A DNA stretch of 64,000 bases from RPRB01 sp035519675. Lineage in GTDB: Bacteria; Myxococcota; Myxococcia; Myxococcales; Myxococcaceae. The position numbers and the translations under genes are program-made. The notes beneath the pieces were generated by a model. It saw only the letters and a list, made by a program, of their open reading frames with translations. It was not told the origin of the DNA and did not search any database. This document shows, in pieces, positions 8,435 through 16,736 of this stretch. The stretch is from positions 37,612-101,611 of the forward strand of contig DATIWB010000077.1 of the NCBI GenBank assembly GCA_035519675.1, written 5' to 3'. Numbering within the stretch: position 1 is the stretch's first letter; the number at the start of each line of letters is the position of its first letter.

Positions 8435-10051
8435 TCAGGGCACGCGGGGAGGACGGAGCCGATCGTGCAGGCCGTGCTCGAGCTGCATGAGCGCCTCCGT
8501 CAGCGGGCGATCTCCGTCCACCATCAGATGAGCCCACTCGCCGAGCATCACCGGCTCCCAGCGCGCCTTCTGGGCGAGGTAGACCTCCCAGCCCGCATCC
8601 GAGACCACCCCCGGCTCGCGGGCGCGTGCCTCCAGCCGGGCGCGGATGACGTCGTCCGACGCGCGGACCTCGGCGAGCAGGAACAGCGCCCCGTGGGTGC
8701 GCGCTGCGTCGGCGAGCACCGTCCGCTCCCATGCCGCCTGCGCGGTGGCGTCGACGACGACGCACTTCCCCTGCTCGAGCGCCGCCCCTGCATCGGCCGC
8801 AAGCCTGGCGTAGGTCCACCGCGTCGCCTCGGGGGAGTAGAGCCCGCGGTCGAGCGCAGCCGTTACCCGTTCCTCGGGCGCGAGCCCGTGCAACGACTTC
8901 CGGACCACGTCCGAGGAGAGGACGACCCAGCCGCGGCGGCTCCCCAGCTCCCGGGCCAGCGCGGACTTCCCGCTCCCGGACAGTCCGGAGATCGCGAGGA
9001 GCAGTGGCGGGAGGTCCTCGCTCGCCGCGTCGCACGCCACTCCGAACGCCCGCCGGGCCAGCCGCACGGCCTCCTCGCGGTCGGTGGCGGAGACCTCCGG
9101 CTCCTCCGCCCGCAGACTCTCCACCTTCCCCCGCACGCAGGCGCGGTAGCAGGTGTAGAAGGGCACCAGCTGCGACAGGGTCGTGTCGCCCGAGCGCGCG
9201 ACGTACCGCTGGATGAACGCCTCGCCGAGGTCGGGTCGCATCCGGAGCCGCAGGTCCATCGCCAGGAAGGACACGTCGGAGGCGACGTCCGAGCAGCGGA
9301 GCCGGGCGCTGAAATCCAGACAGTCGAAGATGGTCAGCGGGTCGGTGAAGCACACCGACGAGGTCCGGAGGTCTCCGTGTCCGTCGCGGATCCGTCGATT
9401 CGCCAGCCGCTCCGCCAGCATCCGCCGCTTGCGGACTGACCACGCCCTGACCACCGCGCGGAGGTAACCGTCCTGGAGCGAGGTGAGCGTCTTGCCGAGG
9501 AACGGCGCGACCTGGGCGAAGTGCTCGTCCCACAGCGCCTGCACCGCCTGGGGCGTTCCAAAGGCCGCGACGCCCGGGCCGGCGTCGGCGCTGGCGTGAA
9601 ACGGCGCGAGCACGTCGGCGACCTGCTCCACCATCTGCCGGGTCAGCGCCCGGGCCTGGAGCAGCCGGTCCATCATCTGGTTCTCCGGAAGACGGCGCAT
9701 CTGCACCGCGTACTCCACGGGCTCGCCGCTTCCTCCGACCACGAGCCCCGTCGGCCCCCGGGTGATGGGCACGACGCCCAGGTACAGGTCGGGACTGAGC
9801 CGCCGGTTCAGCCTCACCTCCTGCTCGCACATCTCGCCCCGACGCTCGAGCAGGTGCGCGTCGAGGAAGTCGAAGTGCACCGGCTTCTTGACCTTGTAGG
9901 CGTATGGGCCGGCGAGGAAGACCACCGAGACGTGCGTCTGGACGACCGCCACGCCCTCGACCGGGTGCGGATAGGCCGCCGGGCGTGAGAGGGAGGTCAG
10001 GACCTCCGCGAGGTGGCTGGCAGCCGTGTCCACCCCGCCACCATCGCACAC
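8435..10051 (-). CDS. Aminoglycoside phosphotransferase-like / P-loop ATPase fusion
   Basis: A 538-aa two-domain protein. The N-terminal part (about 1-330) is a COG2187-type phosphotransferase-like domain: FLAGPYAYKVKKPVHFDFLD at the nucleotide-binding Lys region, DGHGDLRTSSVCFTDP as the Brenner-type catalytic loop (with H-G-D) and IFDCLDFSARL as the metal-binding Asp. The C-terminal part (about 345-538) is a P-loop kinase (ISGLSGSGKSALAREL) of the AAA_33 type. Such bifunctional fusions are widespread and their substrate is not established. Antibiotic resistance should not be inferred from the name. No signal or membrane segment is present. The start codon is the first in-frame ATG at 10051; one a few codons further in would also be compatible. 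Confidence 0.88.
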   Translation of the reverse strand: MCDGGGVDTAASHLAEVLTSLSRPAAYPHPVEGVAVVQTHVSVVFLAGPYAYKVKKPVHFDFLDAHLLERRGEMCEQEVRLNRRLSPDLYLGVVPITRGPTGLVVGGSGEPVEYAVQMRRLPENQMMDRLLQARALTRQMVEQVADVLAPFHASADAGPGVAAFGTPQAVQALWDEHFAQVAPFLGKTLTSLQDGYLRAVVRAWSVRKRRMLAERLANRRIRDGHGDLRTSSVCFTDPLTIFDCLDFSARLRCSDVASDVSFLAMDLRLRMRPDLGEAFIQRYVARSGDTTLSQLVPFYTCYRACVRGKVESLRAEEPEVSATDREEAVRLARRAFGVACDAASEDLPPLLLAISGLSGSGKSALARELGSRRGWVVLSSDVVRKSLHGLAPEERVTAALDRGLYSPEATRWTYARLAADAGAALEQGKCVVVDATAQAAWERTVLADAARTHGALFLLAEVRASDDVIRARLEARAREPGVVSDAGWEVYLAQKARWEPVMLGEWAHLMVDGDRPLTEALMQLEHGLHDRLRPPRVP

Positions 10052-10160
10052 ACCGGCAGCAGCGCGGCCGGCGGAAGTCCATCACCCAATGCTCCCAGAC
10101 GTCGTCGCCGGTGAGCCCGCTCCGGGGGTGACGGTTCTCGACGAGCCAGGAGGTCGGCGA

Positions 10161-10874
10161 TCACCAGAGCACCGAGCGCGGCGTGGCGCGAAGCACCAGC
10201 TGCTCCGGATCGCCGGCGAGCTTCCCCCGGAGCGCGGGGACCACCTCCTCGGCCCAGGCGAGGTCCGCCGTGAGCAACGCCAGGTGTCGCCGGAGCGCAC
10301 CCTCGTCGGGCAGCGCCGAGATGCACACCACGACGTCCGCCGATGCGCGGACCGGCAGGCGCGGAAAGTCGTTGGGCGCATGCTCGCTCTCCAGCCATCC
10401 CAGGACCGGGGCGCCGGTCCCAGCGAATGCCGGGCCGAGGTGGTCCTCGCAGAAGTCGACCAGGTCCCTGGCCCCGGGTGCGCGGTGGAAGATCCGGACC
10501 AGGAGACGGCTCGTCTCGCGGCTGCCCACCGCTCCGCGGGTGCGCCTGGGGAAGCCGCCGGCGGGACGCACCGGACGCAGCAGCAGCACGTCGTCCGAGT
10601 CCACCATGGTCGCGTTCGCCGCATCGCGGTGCTCGCGCCACACCGGGCCCTCGTAGAAGGCGGTGAGCGCCTCGCGCCGGCTCCGCATGTCGGCAAAGCC
10701 GCGGAACCAGACGAAGCGCTCGGGACGATCCAGGTCTTCGAACTGACCGAGGACACGGATCCCCGCCGCCTCCTGGGACTCGAGAAAGGTCCGCTCGAAC
10801 AGCGAGACCAGCTCGTCCCTCCGGCCGGGGTGAAGTGTGTACTGGCGAAGCTCGACGACGGAACAGGGCACCAT
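10161..10874 (-). CDS. NIPSNAP family protein (two-domain)
   Basis: A 237-aa protein with two ferredoxin-like alpha/beta repeats. Residues 6-20 (VVELRQYTLHPGRRDELVS) are the NIPSNAP opening, and RPERFVWFRGFADMRSRREA plus a FYEGPVWREHR segment are typical of NIPSNAP/Dabb-like domains. The second half (about 125-237) is a more diverged copy (LLVRIFHRAPGARDLVDF). Bacterial NIPSNAPs are monooxygenase-like or stress proteins of poorly known function. It is divergent from the MocR-type regulator (43 bp between start codons) and is therefore its most likely target. The start is the ATG at 10874. Confidence 0.85.
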   Translation of the reverse strand: MVPCSVVELRQYTLHPGRRDELVSLFERTFLESQEAAGIRVLGQFEDLDRPERFVWFRGFADMRSRREALTAFYEGPVWREHRDAANATMVDSDDVLLLRPVRPAGGFPRRTRGAVGSRETSRLLVRIFHRAPGARDLVDFCEDHLGPAFAGTGAPVLGWLESEHAPNDFPRLPVRASADVVVCISALPDEGALRRHLALLTADLAWAEEVVPALRGKLAGDPEQLVLRATPRSVLW

Positions 10875-10894
10875 GCCCTGCAACCTGCGCTCCA

Positions 10895-10913
10895 CCTGGT
10901 ATTCTACACCAGG
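10895..10913. promoter_or_regulatory. Inverted repeat operator between NIPSNAP and MocR genes
   Basis: A perfect dyad, CCTGGT-N7-ACCAGG, sits in the 43-bp gap between the divergent starts. It lies 5 bp before the MocR ATG and about 20 bp from the NIPSNAP start. A TATTCT hexamer at 10900-10905 inside the dyad could be the -10 of a near-leaderless MocR transcript. A MocR-type autoregulatory site is the natural reading; binding is not shown. Confidence 0.5.
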
Positions 10914-10917
10914 CCAG

Positions 10918-12411
10918 ATGAGGACAATCGACCCAGACCAGAATCGCACCCTCGCCAGCCTGTTTCTGAGGGTGGACCGGAAGACCTCCGCGCCGCTCCA
11001 CGCGCAGATCGACCAGGCGCTGCGCTCGCGCATCCTCTCCGGGGCGGTGAGGCCCGGTGCGAGGCTGCCGTCCTCGCGCTCGCTGGCCGCCGAGCTGGGC
11101 GTGGCCCGGACGACCGTGCTCCAGGCGCTCGAGGCGCTCCAGGCCGAGGGATACCTGGTCGCCGCACCGCGCTCGGGCGTTCGCGTCGCCCCCCAGCTCC
11201 CCGAGGAGGGCCTCACCCCCCTGCCGCCGGGCAGCTCCCGGCCCGCCCCTCCGCCGAGACTCTCCAGGGCGGCGCGGGCGCTGGCCGGGCTTGGCACCGG
11301 CGCGCCCCGCCTCGGTCCGGCGCCCCGGGCGTTCCGCCCCGGCCTCCCCGCGCTCGACCTGTTCCCCACCACGCGCTGGTCGCGACTGGTCGGCCGAGCA
11401 CAGTCTCGAGCGAGCGCACGCCTGCTGGAGGGGGGAGACCCGGCCGGCCACCCCGGGCTTCGCCGTGCCATCGCCGAGCACGTGGTCGCCGCCCGTGGCG
11501 CCCGCTGCAGCCCGGAGCAGGTCTTCGTCACCGCCGGCACCCAGCAGGCCTTCGAGGAGGTGCTCCGGCTGGTGGTCGACCCGGGCGATCCGGTCTGGCT
11601 CGAGGATCCGGGGTACCTCGGCGCCCGGCGAGCGGTGCTCGGCGCGGCGGCGCGTCCGGTCCCGGTGCCAGTGGACGACGAGGGGCTCGACGTCGAGGCG
11701 GGCATCCGCCGCGCCCCCGGGGCCCGGCTGGCGATCCTCGCGCCCTCGCACCAGTACCCGCTGGGCGTCACGCTCTCCCTCTCCCGGCGGATGGCGCTGC
11801 TCCGCTGGGCGGCGGTGGAGCGGGCGATGATCCTCGAGGACGACTACGACAGCGAGTTCCGCCACCGCGGCCGCCCACTCACCGCGCTCCAGGGGCTCGA
11901 CGATGCGGGGCGCGTCCTTTACGTCGGCACCTTCAGCAAGACGATGTTCCCCGGGTTGCGGCTCGGGTACGTGGTGGTGCCGCCGGGGATGGTGGAGGTG
12001 TTCGGCGCGGCGCGCGCCTCGCTGCCCGCCCCCGCCTCCGCGCTGGAGCAAGCCGCCCTGGCCACCTTCATGGACGAGGGGCACTTCGCCCGGCACCTGA
12101 GGCGGATGCGCGGGGTGTACCGCGAGCGGGCCGGAGCGCTGCTCGAGGCGCTGCGCACCCGGTGCGCCGGCGTGCTCGAGCCGAGGCTCTGCGACACCGG
12201 GATGCAACTCTGCGCGATGCTCCCACCGGGGGTCTCCGACGTGTCGGTCCGCGACCGCGCCGCGCGCCTCGGCGTCGAGGTGGCGCCGCTGTCGGAGTAC
12301 GGGTTGACGCGGAGGCGCCAGGGTGGGCTGGTCTTCGGATTCGGGGCAGTTCGCCCCGCGGCGATCCGTGCCGGCGTCGAGACCCTGCAGCGGGCGCTCG
12401 AGGAGGGCTGA
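10918..12411 (+). CDS. MocR-type PLP-dependent transcriptional regulator
   Basis: A 497-aa GntR/aminotransferase fusion. Residues 15-80 form a GntR winged helix (PLHAQIDQALRSRILSG, then RPGARLPSSRSLAAELGVA, with a RTTVLQALEALQAEGYLV recognition helix). After a Pro-rich linker the class I aminotransferase-like domain shows the PLP-binding features: TAGTQQAFEEVLRLVV, LEDDYDSEFRH and the Schiff-base Lys341 in GTFSKTMFPGLRLGY. MocR regulators use PLP to sense their effector and usually repress or activate a divergent neighbour. The start at 10918 is preferred because residues upstream of it are not conserved-looking; an ATG at 10873 would overlap the NIPSNAP start. No strong ribosome binding site precedes 10918, suggesting a leaderless or weak start. 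Confidence 0.92.
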   Translation: MRTIDPDQNRTLASLFLRVDRKTSAPLHAQIDQALRSRILSGAVRPGARLPSSRSLAAELGVARTTVLQALEALQAEGYLVAAPRSGVRVAPQLPEEGLTPLPPGSSRPAPPPRLSRAARALAGLGTGAPRLGPAPRAFRPGLPALDLFPTTRWSRLVGRAQSRASARLLEGGDPAGHPGLRRAIAEHVVAARGARCSPEQVFVTAGTQQAFEEVLRLVVDPGDPVWLEDPGYLGARRAVLGAAARPVPVPVDDEGLDVEAGIRRAPGARLAILAPSHQYPLGVTLSLSRRMALLRWAAVERAMILEDDYDSEFRHRGRPLTALQGLDDAGRVLYVGTFSKTMFPGLRLGYVVVPPGMVEVFGAARASLPAPASALEQAALATFMDEGHFARHLRRMRGVYRERAGALLEALRTRCAGVLEPRLCDTGMQLCAMLPPGVSDVSVRDRAARLGVEVAPLSEYGLTRRRQGGLVFGFGAVRPAAIRAGVETLQRALEEG

Positions 12412-12534
12412 CTGGGCTGGGCGTTGACGCTGGCCCGCGCCTCGTCGCGCGCCTGCCCGCCAGCTGACCTTCCCTGCACCAGTCGGGGCTCAGCGGAGCG
12501 CGGCCCCGGAGTCGCCGCTACACTCCCCGTCCTC

Positions 12535-13497
12535 ATGGCGGAGACCACCTTCGACAGCACGCAGCTCGAGCGGCACCGCGCCGCGCTCACCGGACACTGC
12601 TACCGGATGCTCGGCTCACCCGAGGAGGCGGACGACGCGGTGCAGGAGACCTACGTCCGTGCCTGGCGAAACCTGGAACGTTTCGAGCAGCGCTCCTCCT
12701 TGAAGACCTGGCTCCACAGCATTGCCACCCGGGTGTGCCTCGATGCGCTCTCGGACCGCGCGCGTCGCCGGCGCCCGATGGAGCTCGGCCCGGTGGGATC
12801 GGTGACCGACGAGCTGTGCACCAGGCCCGCCGCGGAGTTCATCGAGCCCGTGCCCGAGGCGGAGGTCCTGCCGGACGACGCAGACCCCGCCGAGCGGGCG
12901 ATCCTGCGTCAGAGCATCCGGCTGGCCTTCATGGCCGCGCTCCAGCACCTACCCCCGCGGCAGCGGGCGGCGCTGCTCCTGATGGAGGTCCTCGGCTGTT
13001 CCGCCGCCGAGGTGGCGGCGACGCTCGACATGTCGGTCCCGGCGGTGAACAGCGCCATCCAGCGGGCGCGGGCAACGCTCGACGCCCGGCAGCTCGAGGC
13101 CGACGCGGTGGCCGCCCAGACCGAGGAACCGGAGCTGGTGCACCGCTACGTCGAGGCATTCGAGCGGTACGACATGGACGCGCTCACCAGACTCCTCCAT
13201 CAGGACGTGGTGATGTCCATGCCGCCCTACGCCATGTGGCTGCGCGGTCCGCAGGCGGTGCGAGAGTGGATGCTCGGGCGGGGCATCGGGTGCCGCGGCT
13301 CGCGGATGCTGCCCACCTCCGCGAACGCTGCGCCGGCGTTCGGCCAGTACCGGTCCAGTGGGCCGGGGCAAGGCTTCCATGCCTGGGGGCTGGTGGTGCT
13401 GGAGCTCGGCGATGGCCGGGTGACCGGCATCAACACCTTCCTCGACACCGAGCGGCTGTTTCCGCGGTTCGGGCTGCCGCTCACCCTTCCCCCGTAG
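12535..13497 (+). CDS. ECF sigma factor with SnoaL-like C-terminal domain
   Basis: A 320-aa extracytoplasmic-function sigma factor resembling the SigG group. Region 2 is at residues 10-80 (HCYRMLGSPEEADDAVQETY, then LKTWLHSIATRVCLDAL). Region 4 lies at about 135-190 (LQHLPPRQRAALLLMEVLGCS with SAAEVAATLDMSVPAVNSAI). The C-terminal 120 residues are a SnoaL/NTF2-like fold (HRYVEAFERYDMDALTRLLH, VMSMPPYAMWLRGPQAVREW), which in such sigma factors replaces an anti-sigma factor in controlling activity. No anti-sigma gene is adjacent, consistent with this. The start is an ATG at 12535; the longer reading to 12424 is Pro/Arg-rich and not sigma-like. Confidence 0.9.
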   Translation: MAETTFDSTQLERHRAALTGHCYRMLGSPEEADDAVQETYVRAWRNLERFEQRSSLKTWLHSIATRVCLDALSDRARRRRPMELGPVGSVTDELCTRPAAEFIEPVPEAEVLPDDADPAERAILRQSIRLAFMAALQHLPPRQRAALLLMEVLGCSAAEVAATLDMSVPAVNSAIQRARATLDARQLEADAVAAQTEEPELVHRYVEAFERYDMDALTRLLHQDVVMSMPPYAMWLRGPQAVREWMLGRGIGCRGSRMLPTSANAAPAFGQYRSSGPGQGFHAWGLVVLELGDGRVTGINTFLDTERLFPRFGLPLTLPP

Positions 13498-13640
13498 CGC
13501 CGCTCCGCAGGGAGTGACCTCGGGCAGTGCCTTCCCGGGCCCGACCGATGATTTTTCGGCGGTGGCGCCGTCTCACCCGGTGAACTCGCAGCACGGAGAT
13601 CCGCCATGCCCGTCAAGAATCCCCGGAAGCTCTAGCCGCA

Positions 13641-14048
13641 ATGTCGAACCGAGAGCATCGGGGAAGCTGTCACTGTGGAGCGGTCCGGTTCGAGTGCGCC
13701 ATCGACTGGAGCCGGGGGACGAGCCGCTGCAACTGCTCGGTCTGCGGCAAGTCGCGCTTCTGGAAGGTGGTGATCCCCTCGGCTGCGTTTCGCCTCCTCG
13801 GCGGTGAGGAGGCGCTGGTGCAGTACCGATTCGGTCGCGGGGAGATCGTGCATCACTTCTGCCGCCGCTGCGGGGTGAAACCGTTCGGCACCGGCTCGCA
13901 TCCCGCGCTGGGAGGGCCGTTCCACGCGGTGAGCGTCGCCTGCCTGGATGACCTGACGCCCGGGGAGCTCGCCGCGCTGCCCGTGAGGTACGAGGACGGC
14001 CGGCACGACCGGTGGGATCTCTCACCGGCCGAGACTCGGCATCTGTGA
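13641..14048 (+). CDS. GFA family zinc-binding protein
   Basis: A 135-aa protein of the GFA (CENP-V/glutathione-dependent formaldehyde-activating) fold. All the zinc ligands are visible: a C-x-C in RGSCHCGAVRFEC, a C-x2-C in RCNCSVCGKSRFW and another C-x2-C in HHFCRRCGVKPF. The family has a few members that form S-hydroxymethylglutathione from formaldehyde and glutathione, but most are uncharacterised. A nearby formaldehyde dehydrogenase is absent, so the role is left open. It converges on the aldo-keto reductase gene with a 37-bp gap. Confidence 0.9.
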   Translation: MSNREHRGSCHCGAVRFECAIDWSRGTSRCNCSVCGKSRFWKVVIPSAAFRLLGGEEALVQYRFGRGEIVHHFCRRCGVKPFGTGSHPALGGPFHAVSVACLDDLTPGELAALPVRYEDGRHDRWDLSPAETRHL

Positions 14049-14085
14049 GCGGACCGAGGGCCGGGGGCAGCCGACCGGGCGTGGC

Positions 14086-15096
14086 TCAGCGCCGCTCGCT
14101 GTCCAGGTCGGCCATCGCCTGCTCGGGGTACCGCGCGCCTGCCACCGATCCAGGGGGGATCGCGCGAGCGATCTCCTCGAGGTCGGGCGCGGTCAGGGTG
14201 ACCTCCAGCGCCCCGAGCGCCTCCGCGAGCCGCTCGCGCGTCCGGGCACCGATCAGCGGCACGATGTCCTCGCCGCGGGAGAGGATCCAGGCGATGGCCG
14301 CCTGCGCGACGCTGATGCCCTTGCGCCGGGCCACCGCGCGCAGGGCGTCGACCAGCCCGAGGTTGTTTTCCAGGTTGGCGCCGCGGAACCGCGGGCTGAA
14401 CCTCCGGAAGTCCCCGGGGGAGAGCGCGCGGTCCGGCGTCCAGTGTCCCGAGAGCAGACCCCGGGAGAGGACTCCGTAGGCGGTGATCCCGATGCCCAGG
14501 GCGCGAGCGGTGGGGAGGATGTCCGGCTCGATTCCCCGCGAGACCAGCGAGTACTCGATCTGCAGATCGACGATGGGATGCACGGCCGCGGCCCGGCGGA
14601 GCGTCTCGGCACCGACCTCGGACAGGCCGATGTGGCGGATGTGGCCGGCCTTGACCAGCTCGGCGAGCGTCCCCATGACCTCCTCGACGTTGGTGCCGGG
14701 CGGGATGCGCGCCGGCCGGTAGATGTCGATGTGGTCGGTGTTCAGCCGCTTGAGCGAGTAGGAGAGGAAGTTCTTGATCGCCGCCGGGCGCAGGTCGTAG
14801 CCGATGAAGCCGCCGCGCGGGTCCCGCAGCGCTCCGAACTTCACCGAGACGACGACCCGATCCCTCGGCCGTCCCCGGAGCGCCTCGCCGACCAGCAGCT
14901 CGTTGTGCCCCGAGCCGTAGAAGTCTCCGGTGTCGATGAGGGTGATGCCCTGGTCGAGTGCGCCCTTCAGCGTGGCGATGCTCTCGGCCTGGTCGGCGGG
15001 CCCGTAGAAGTCGGACATTCCCATCGCGCCGAGGCCGAGCCCCGAGACGGTCGGGCCGTTCCTGCCGAGGGTTCGAGTCCTCAAGGTGCTGCGCAT
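14086..15096 (-). CDS. Aldo/keto reductase
   Basis: A 336-aa (beta/alpha)8 aldo/keto reductase (AKR). Motifs: LGRNGPTVSGLGLGAMGMSD at the first strand, DTGDFYGSGHNELLVGEAL with catalytic Asp and Tyr, VSVKFGALRDP with the catalytic Lys (usually K in V.TK), and DIYRPARIPPGTNVEEVMG as the conserved region. The usual active-site His is replaced by Arg (normally D-x-Y-x-x-H; here DIYRPAR), which occurs in some subfamilies. The NADPH-binding end (GARTRERLAEALGALEV) is intact. The substrate is unknown. It is divergent from the LysR gene, 100 bp away, and is probably its target. Confidence 0.92.
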   Translation of the reverse strand: MRSTLRTRTLGRNGPTVSGLGLGAMGMSDFYGPADQAESIATLKGALDQGITLIDTGDFYGSGHNELLVGEALRGRPRDRVVVSVKFGALRDPRGGFIGYDLRPAAIKNFLSYSLKRLNTDHIDIYRPARIPPGTNVEEVMGTLAELVKAGHIRHIGLSEVGAETLRRAAAVHPIVDLQIEYSLVSRGIEPDILPTARALGIGITAYGVLSRGLLSGHWTPDRALSPGDFRRFSPRFRGANLENNLGLVDALRAVARRKGISVAQAAIAWILSRGEDIVPLIGARTRERLAEALGALEVTLTAPDLEEIARAIPPGSVAGARYPEQAMADLDSERR

Positions 15097-15134
15097 GGGG
15101 TGCCTCCAGAGAGTTCCGGGTCGGCGCTGATGTA

Positions 15135-15197
15135 TTGTTCCCTGCGTCGCAAATAATCTCCTCAGCTAGGAACTCAATCGTCCGCAGAACGGAACAA
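15135..15197. promoter_or_regulatory. Widely spaced inverted repeat in the AKR/LysR divergent region
   Basis: The 100-bp gap between the divergent aldo-keto reductase and LysR genes holds TTGTTCC at 15135-15141 and its exact complement GGAACAA at 15191-15197, the latter overlapping the LysR ATG. A related half (AGGAACT) sits at 15168-15174. This looks like paired binding sites for the LysR regulator on both sides of its promoter. The region is AT-richer than its surroundings (AAATAATCT), as expected of a promoter. Confidence 0.4.
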
Positions 15198-16156
15198 TGG
15201 ACCGACTCCGAGCCATGGAGCTCTTCGTCCGGGTGGTCGAGAGCGGTTCCTTCACCGCCGCGGCCTCGGCGCTGCGGATGTCGCGCACCCGCGCGACGAC
15301 CGAGATGCAGCGGCTGGAGGCCCACCTCGGGCTCCGGCTGCTGCAGCGGACCACCCGGCGCGTCTCCCCCACCGGGGATGGGGCGCTCTACTACGAGGAG
15401 GTGCGCCGGCTACTCCGCGAGCTGCGGGAGCTGGAGGCGGGGCTCGGAGCCTCGGCTGCGAGCGCCCGTGGCCGGCTGCGGGTGGACGTGCCGGCGACGG
15501 CCGGACGAGAGGTCATCGCCCCGGCAGTGCCGAGATTCCTCGAGAGCCATCCGGAGATCGTCCTCGAGCTCGGCTCGACCGATCGCCCGGTCGATCTCGT
15601 GGCCGAGGGGGTGGACTGCGTCGTTCGCGGGGGCGAGGTCCACGACGAGACGCTGGTGGGCCGGCGCCTGGCCGACCTTCCGGTGGTCACCTGCGCCGCG
15701 CCGGCGTACCTCGACCGCCACGGGACCCCGGCCTCCCCAGCTGACCTCGGCGAGCACGTGTTCGTGAACTTCTTCTCTGCCCGGACCGGCCGGGTCTTCG
15801 AGGTGGACTGGACGCCGCCCGACGGCGGAACGCCGGTGGTCCTCCGGCCGCGGCACGTGGTCGCGGCGAACGACGCGGGGACGTGGATCGCGCTCGCCAC
15901 CGCGGGGCTGGGCATCGTCCAGGCACCGCTGTCGCCGGGGGTCCGGGAGCGCATGAGCCGCAGACAGCTGCGCCTCCTGATGCCCGGCTGGCGTCCCGAG
16001 CCCTTGCCGACGCACGTGCTCTACCCCGCAACGCGAGTGCTGCCCGCGCGGGTCAGGGTGTGGGTGGACTGGCTGGTCACGCTGTACGCCGGGGAGGGCG
16101 AGGCCGCGCAGCGCTTCCTGGTCGAGGCGGAGCGGGCCGCCACCCGTCGCCGATGA
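15197..16156 (+). CDS. LysR-family transcriptional regulator
   Basis: A 319-aa LysR regulator. The N-terminal winged helix (residues 1-65) has the canonical MDRLRAMELFVRVVESGSFT followed by AAASALRMSRTRATTEMQRL and the second helix LGLRLLQRTTRRVSPTGDG. A substrate-binding-like domain follows from about residue 90 (GRLRVDVPATAGREVIAPAV, then LELGSTDRPVDLVAEGVDCV). It is divergently arranged with the aldo/keto reductase, the likely regulated gene. The ligand is unknown. The C-terminal 20 residues are Arg/Ala-rich. Confidence 0.93.
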   Translation: MDRLRAMELFVRVVESGSFTAAASALRMSRTRATTEMQRLEAHLGLRLLQRTTRRVSPTGDGALYYEEVRRLLRELRELEAGLGASAASARGRLRVDVPATAGREVIAPAVPRFLESHPEIVLELGSTDRPVDLVAEGVDCVVRGGEVHDETLVGRRLADLPVVTCAAPAYLDRHGTPASPADLGEHVFVNFFSARTGRVFEVDWTPPDGGTPVVLRPRHVVAANDAGTWIALATAGLGIVQAPLSPGVRERMSRRQLRLLMPGWRPEPLPTHVLYPATRVLPARVRVWVDWLVTLYAGEGEAAQRFLVEAERAATRRR

Positions 16157-16216
16157 GTCCGGGCGGCCGGGGGCGTTCCGTCCACTGCTCGACGGAACCT
16201 CCGGGGTCGCTTGCGG

Positions 16217-16241
16217 ATAGTTACTAGTATGGTTAATCATT
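16217..16241. promoter_or_regulatory. AT-rich promoter/operator-like segment before the VOC-ArsR-AHSA1 operon
   Basis: Within very GC-rich DNA, the 25 bp from 16217 are mostly A/T and contain GTTA twice (16220-16223 and 16232-16235), 12 bp apart. The segment is about 35 bp before the VOC start at 16275, where a promoter and the site for the downstream ArsR-type repressor are expected. No convincing -35 hexamer could be fixed. Confidence 0.35.
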
Positions 16242-16274
16242 GCGCCAGTCAGCAAGTACACCAGGAGGACGCCC

Positions 16275-16736
16275 ATGAAGAAGCCACCCGAGGGTTGGGC
16301 GCAGATCTGCCCCGCCGTCTTCTACGACGACGCCGTCAAGGCCATCGACTGGCTCTGCCGGACGTTCGGCTTCGAGGTCCAGCTGAAGGTCGAGGGCGAT
16401 GGCGGGCGCATCGAGCATTCGGAGCTGCGCTTCGGCGAGGGGCTGATCATGGTCAGCAGCTCGGGCGGAAGCTCCGAGCGGAAGGTCCCGCTTCCGGGCC
16501 GGAGCCCGCGCTCCGTGGGCGGGGTCAACACCCAGATGCTGGCGATCTTCGTCGATGACGTGGACGGCCACTGTGCTCGCGCCCGGGCGGCCGGGGCGAA
16601 GATCGTCGACGAGCCCACCACCAGCGACTACGGCGAGGACTACTGGAGCGACCGTAGCTACCGGGCAGAGGATCTGGAGGGTCACCAGTGGTGGTTCATG
16701 CAGCGAGTCCGGGACGCGAAGCCTCGTGGCCGCTGA
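16275..16736 (+). CDS. VOC/glyoxalase family protein (PhnB-like)
   Basis: A 153-aa vicinal-oxygen-chelate protein with two beta-alpha-beta-beta-beta modules. ICPAVFYDDAVKAIDWLCRT opens the first and MLAIFVDDVDGHCARARAAG the second; YRAEDLEGHQWWFMQ is the typical PhnB-like C-terminal end (E/H metal ligand region). It overlaps by 11 bp with an ArsR-type regulator, which in turn overlaps an AHSA1-domain gene. This three-gene order is common in bacteria, where the VOC and AHSA1 proteins are repressed by the ArsR protein. The start is the ATG at 16275 after AGGAGG at 16262-16267. Confidence 0.9.
   Translation: MKKPPEGWAQICPAVFYDDAVKAIDWLCRTFGFEVQLKVEGDGGRIEHSELRFGEGLIMVSSSGGSSERKVPLPGRSPRSVGGVNTQMLAIFVDDVDGHCARARAAGAKIVDEPTTSDYGEDYWSDRSYRAEDLEGHQWWFMQRVRDAKPRGR

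Noticed and set aside
8435..10051. Aminoglycoside resistance gene
   Set aside because: The phosphotransferase-like half belongs to a COG2187-type fusion family with a P-loop domain; resistance cannot be inferred from it.
9997..12207. A 736-codon minus-strand open frame opposite the MocR gene
   Set aside because: Antisense to the intact GntR/aminotransferase gene; Arg/Pro/Gly-rich and without motifs.
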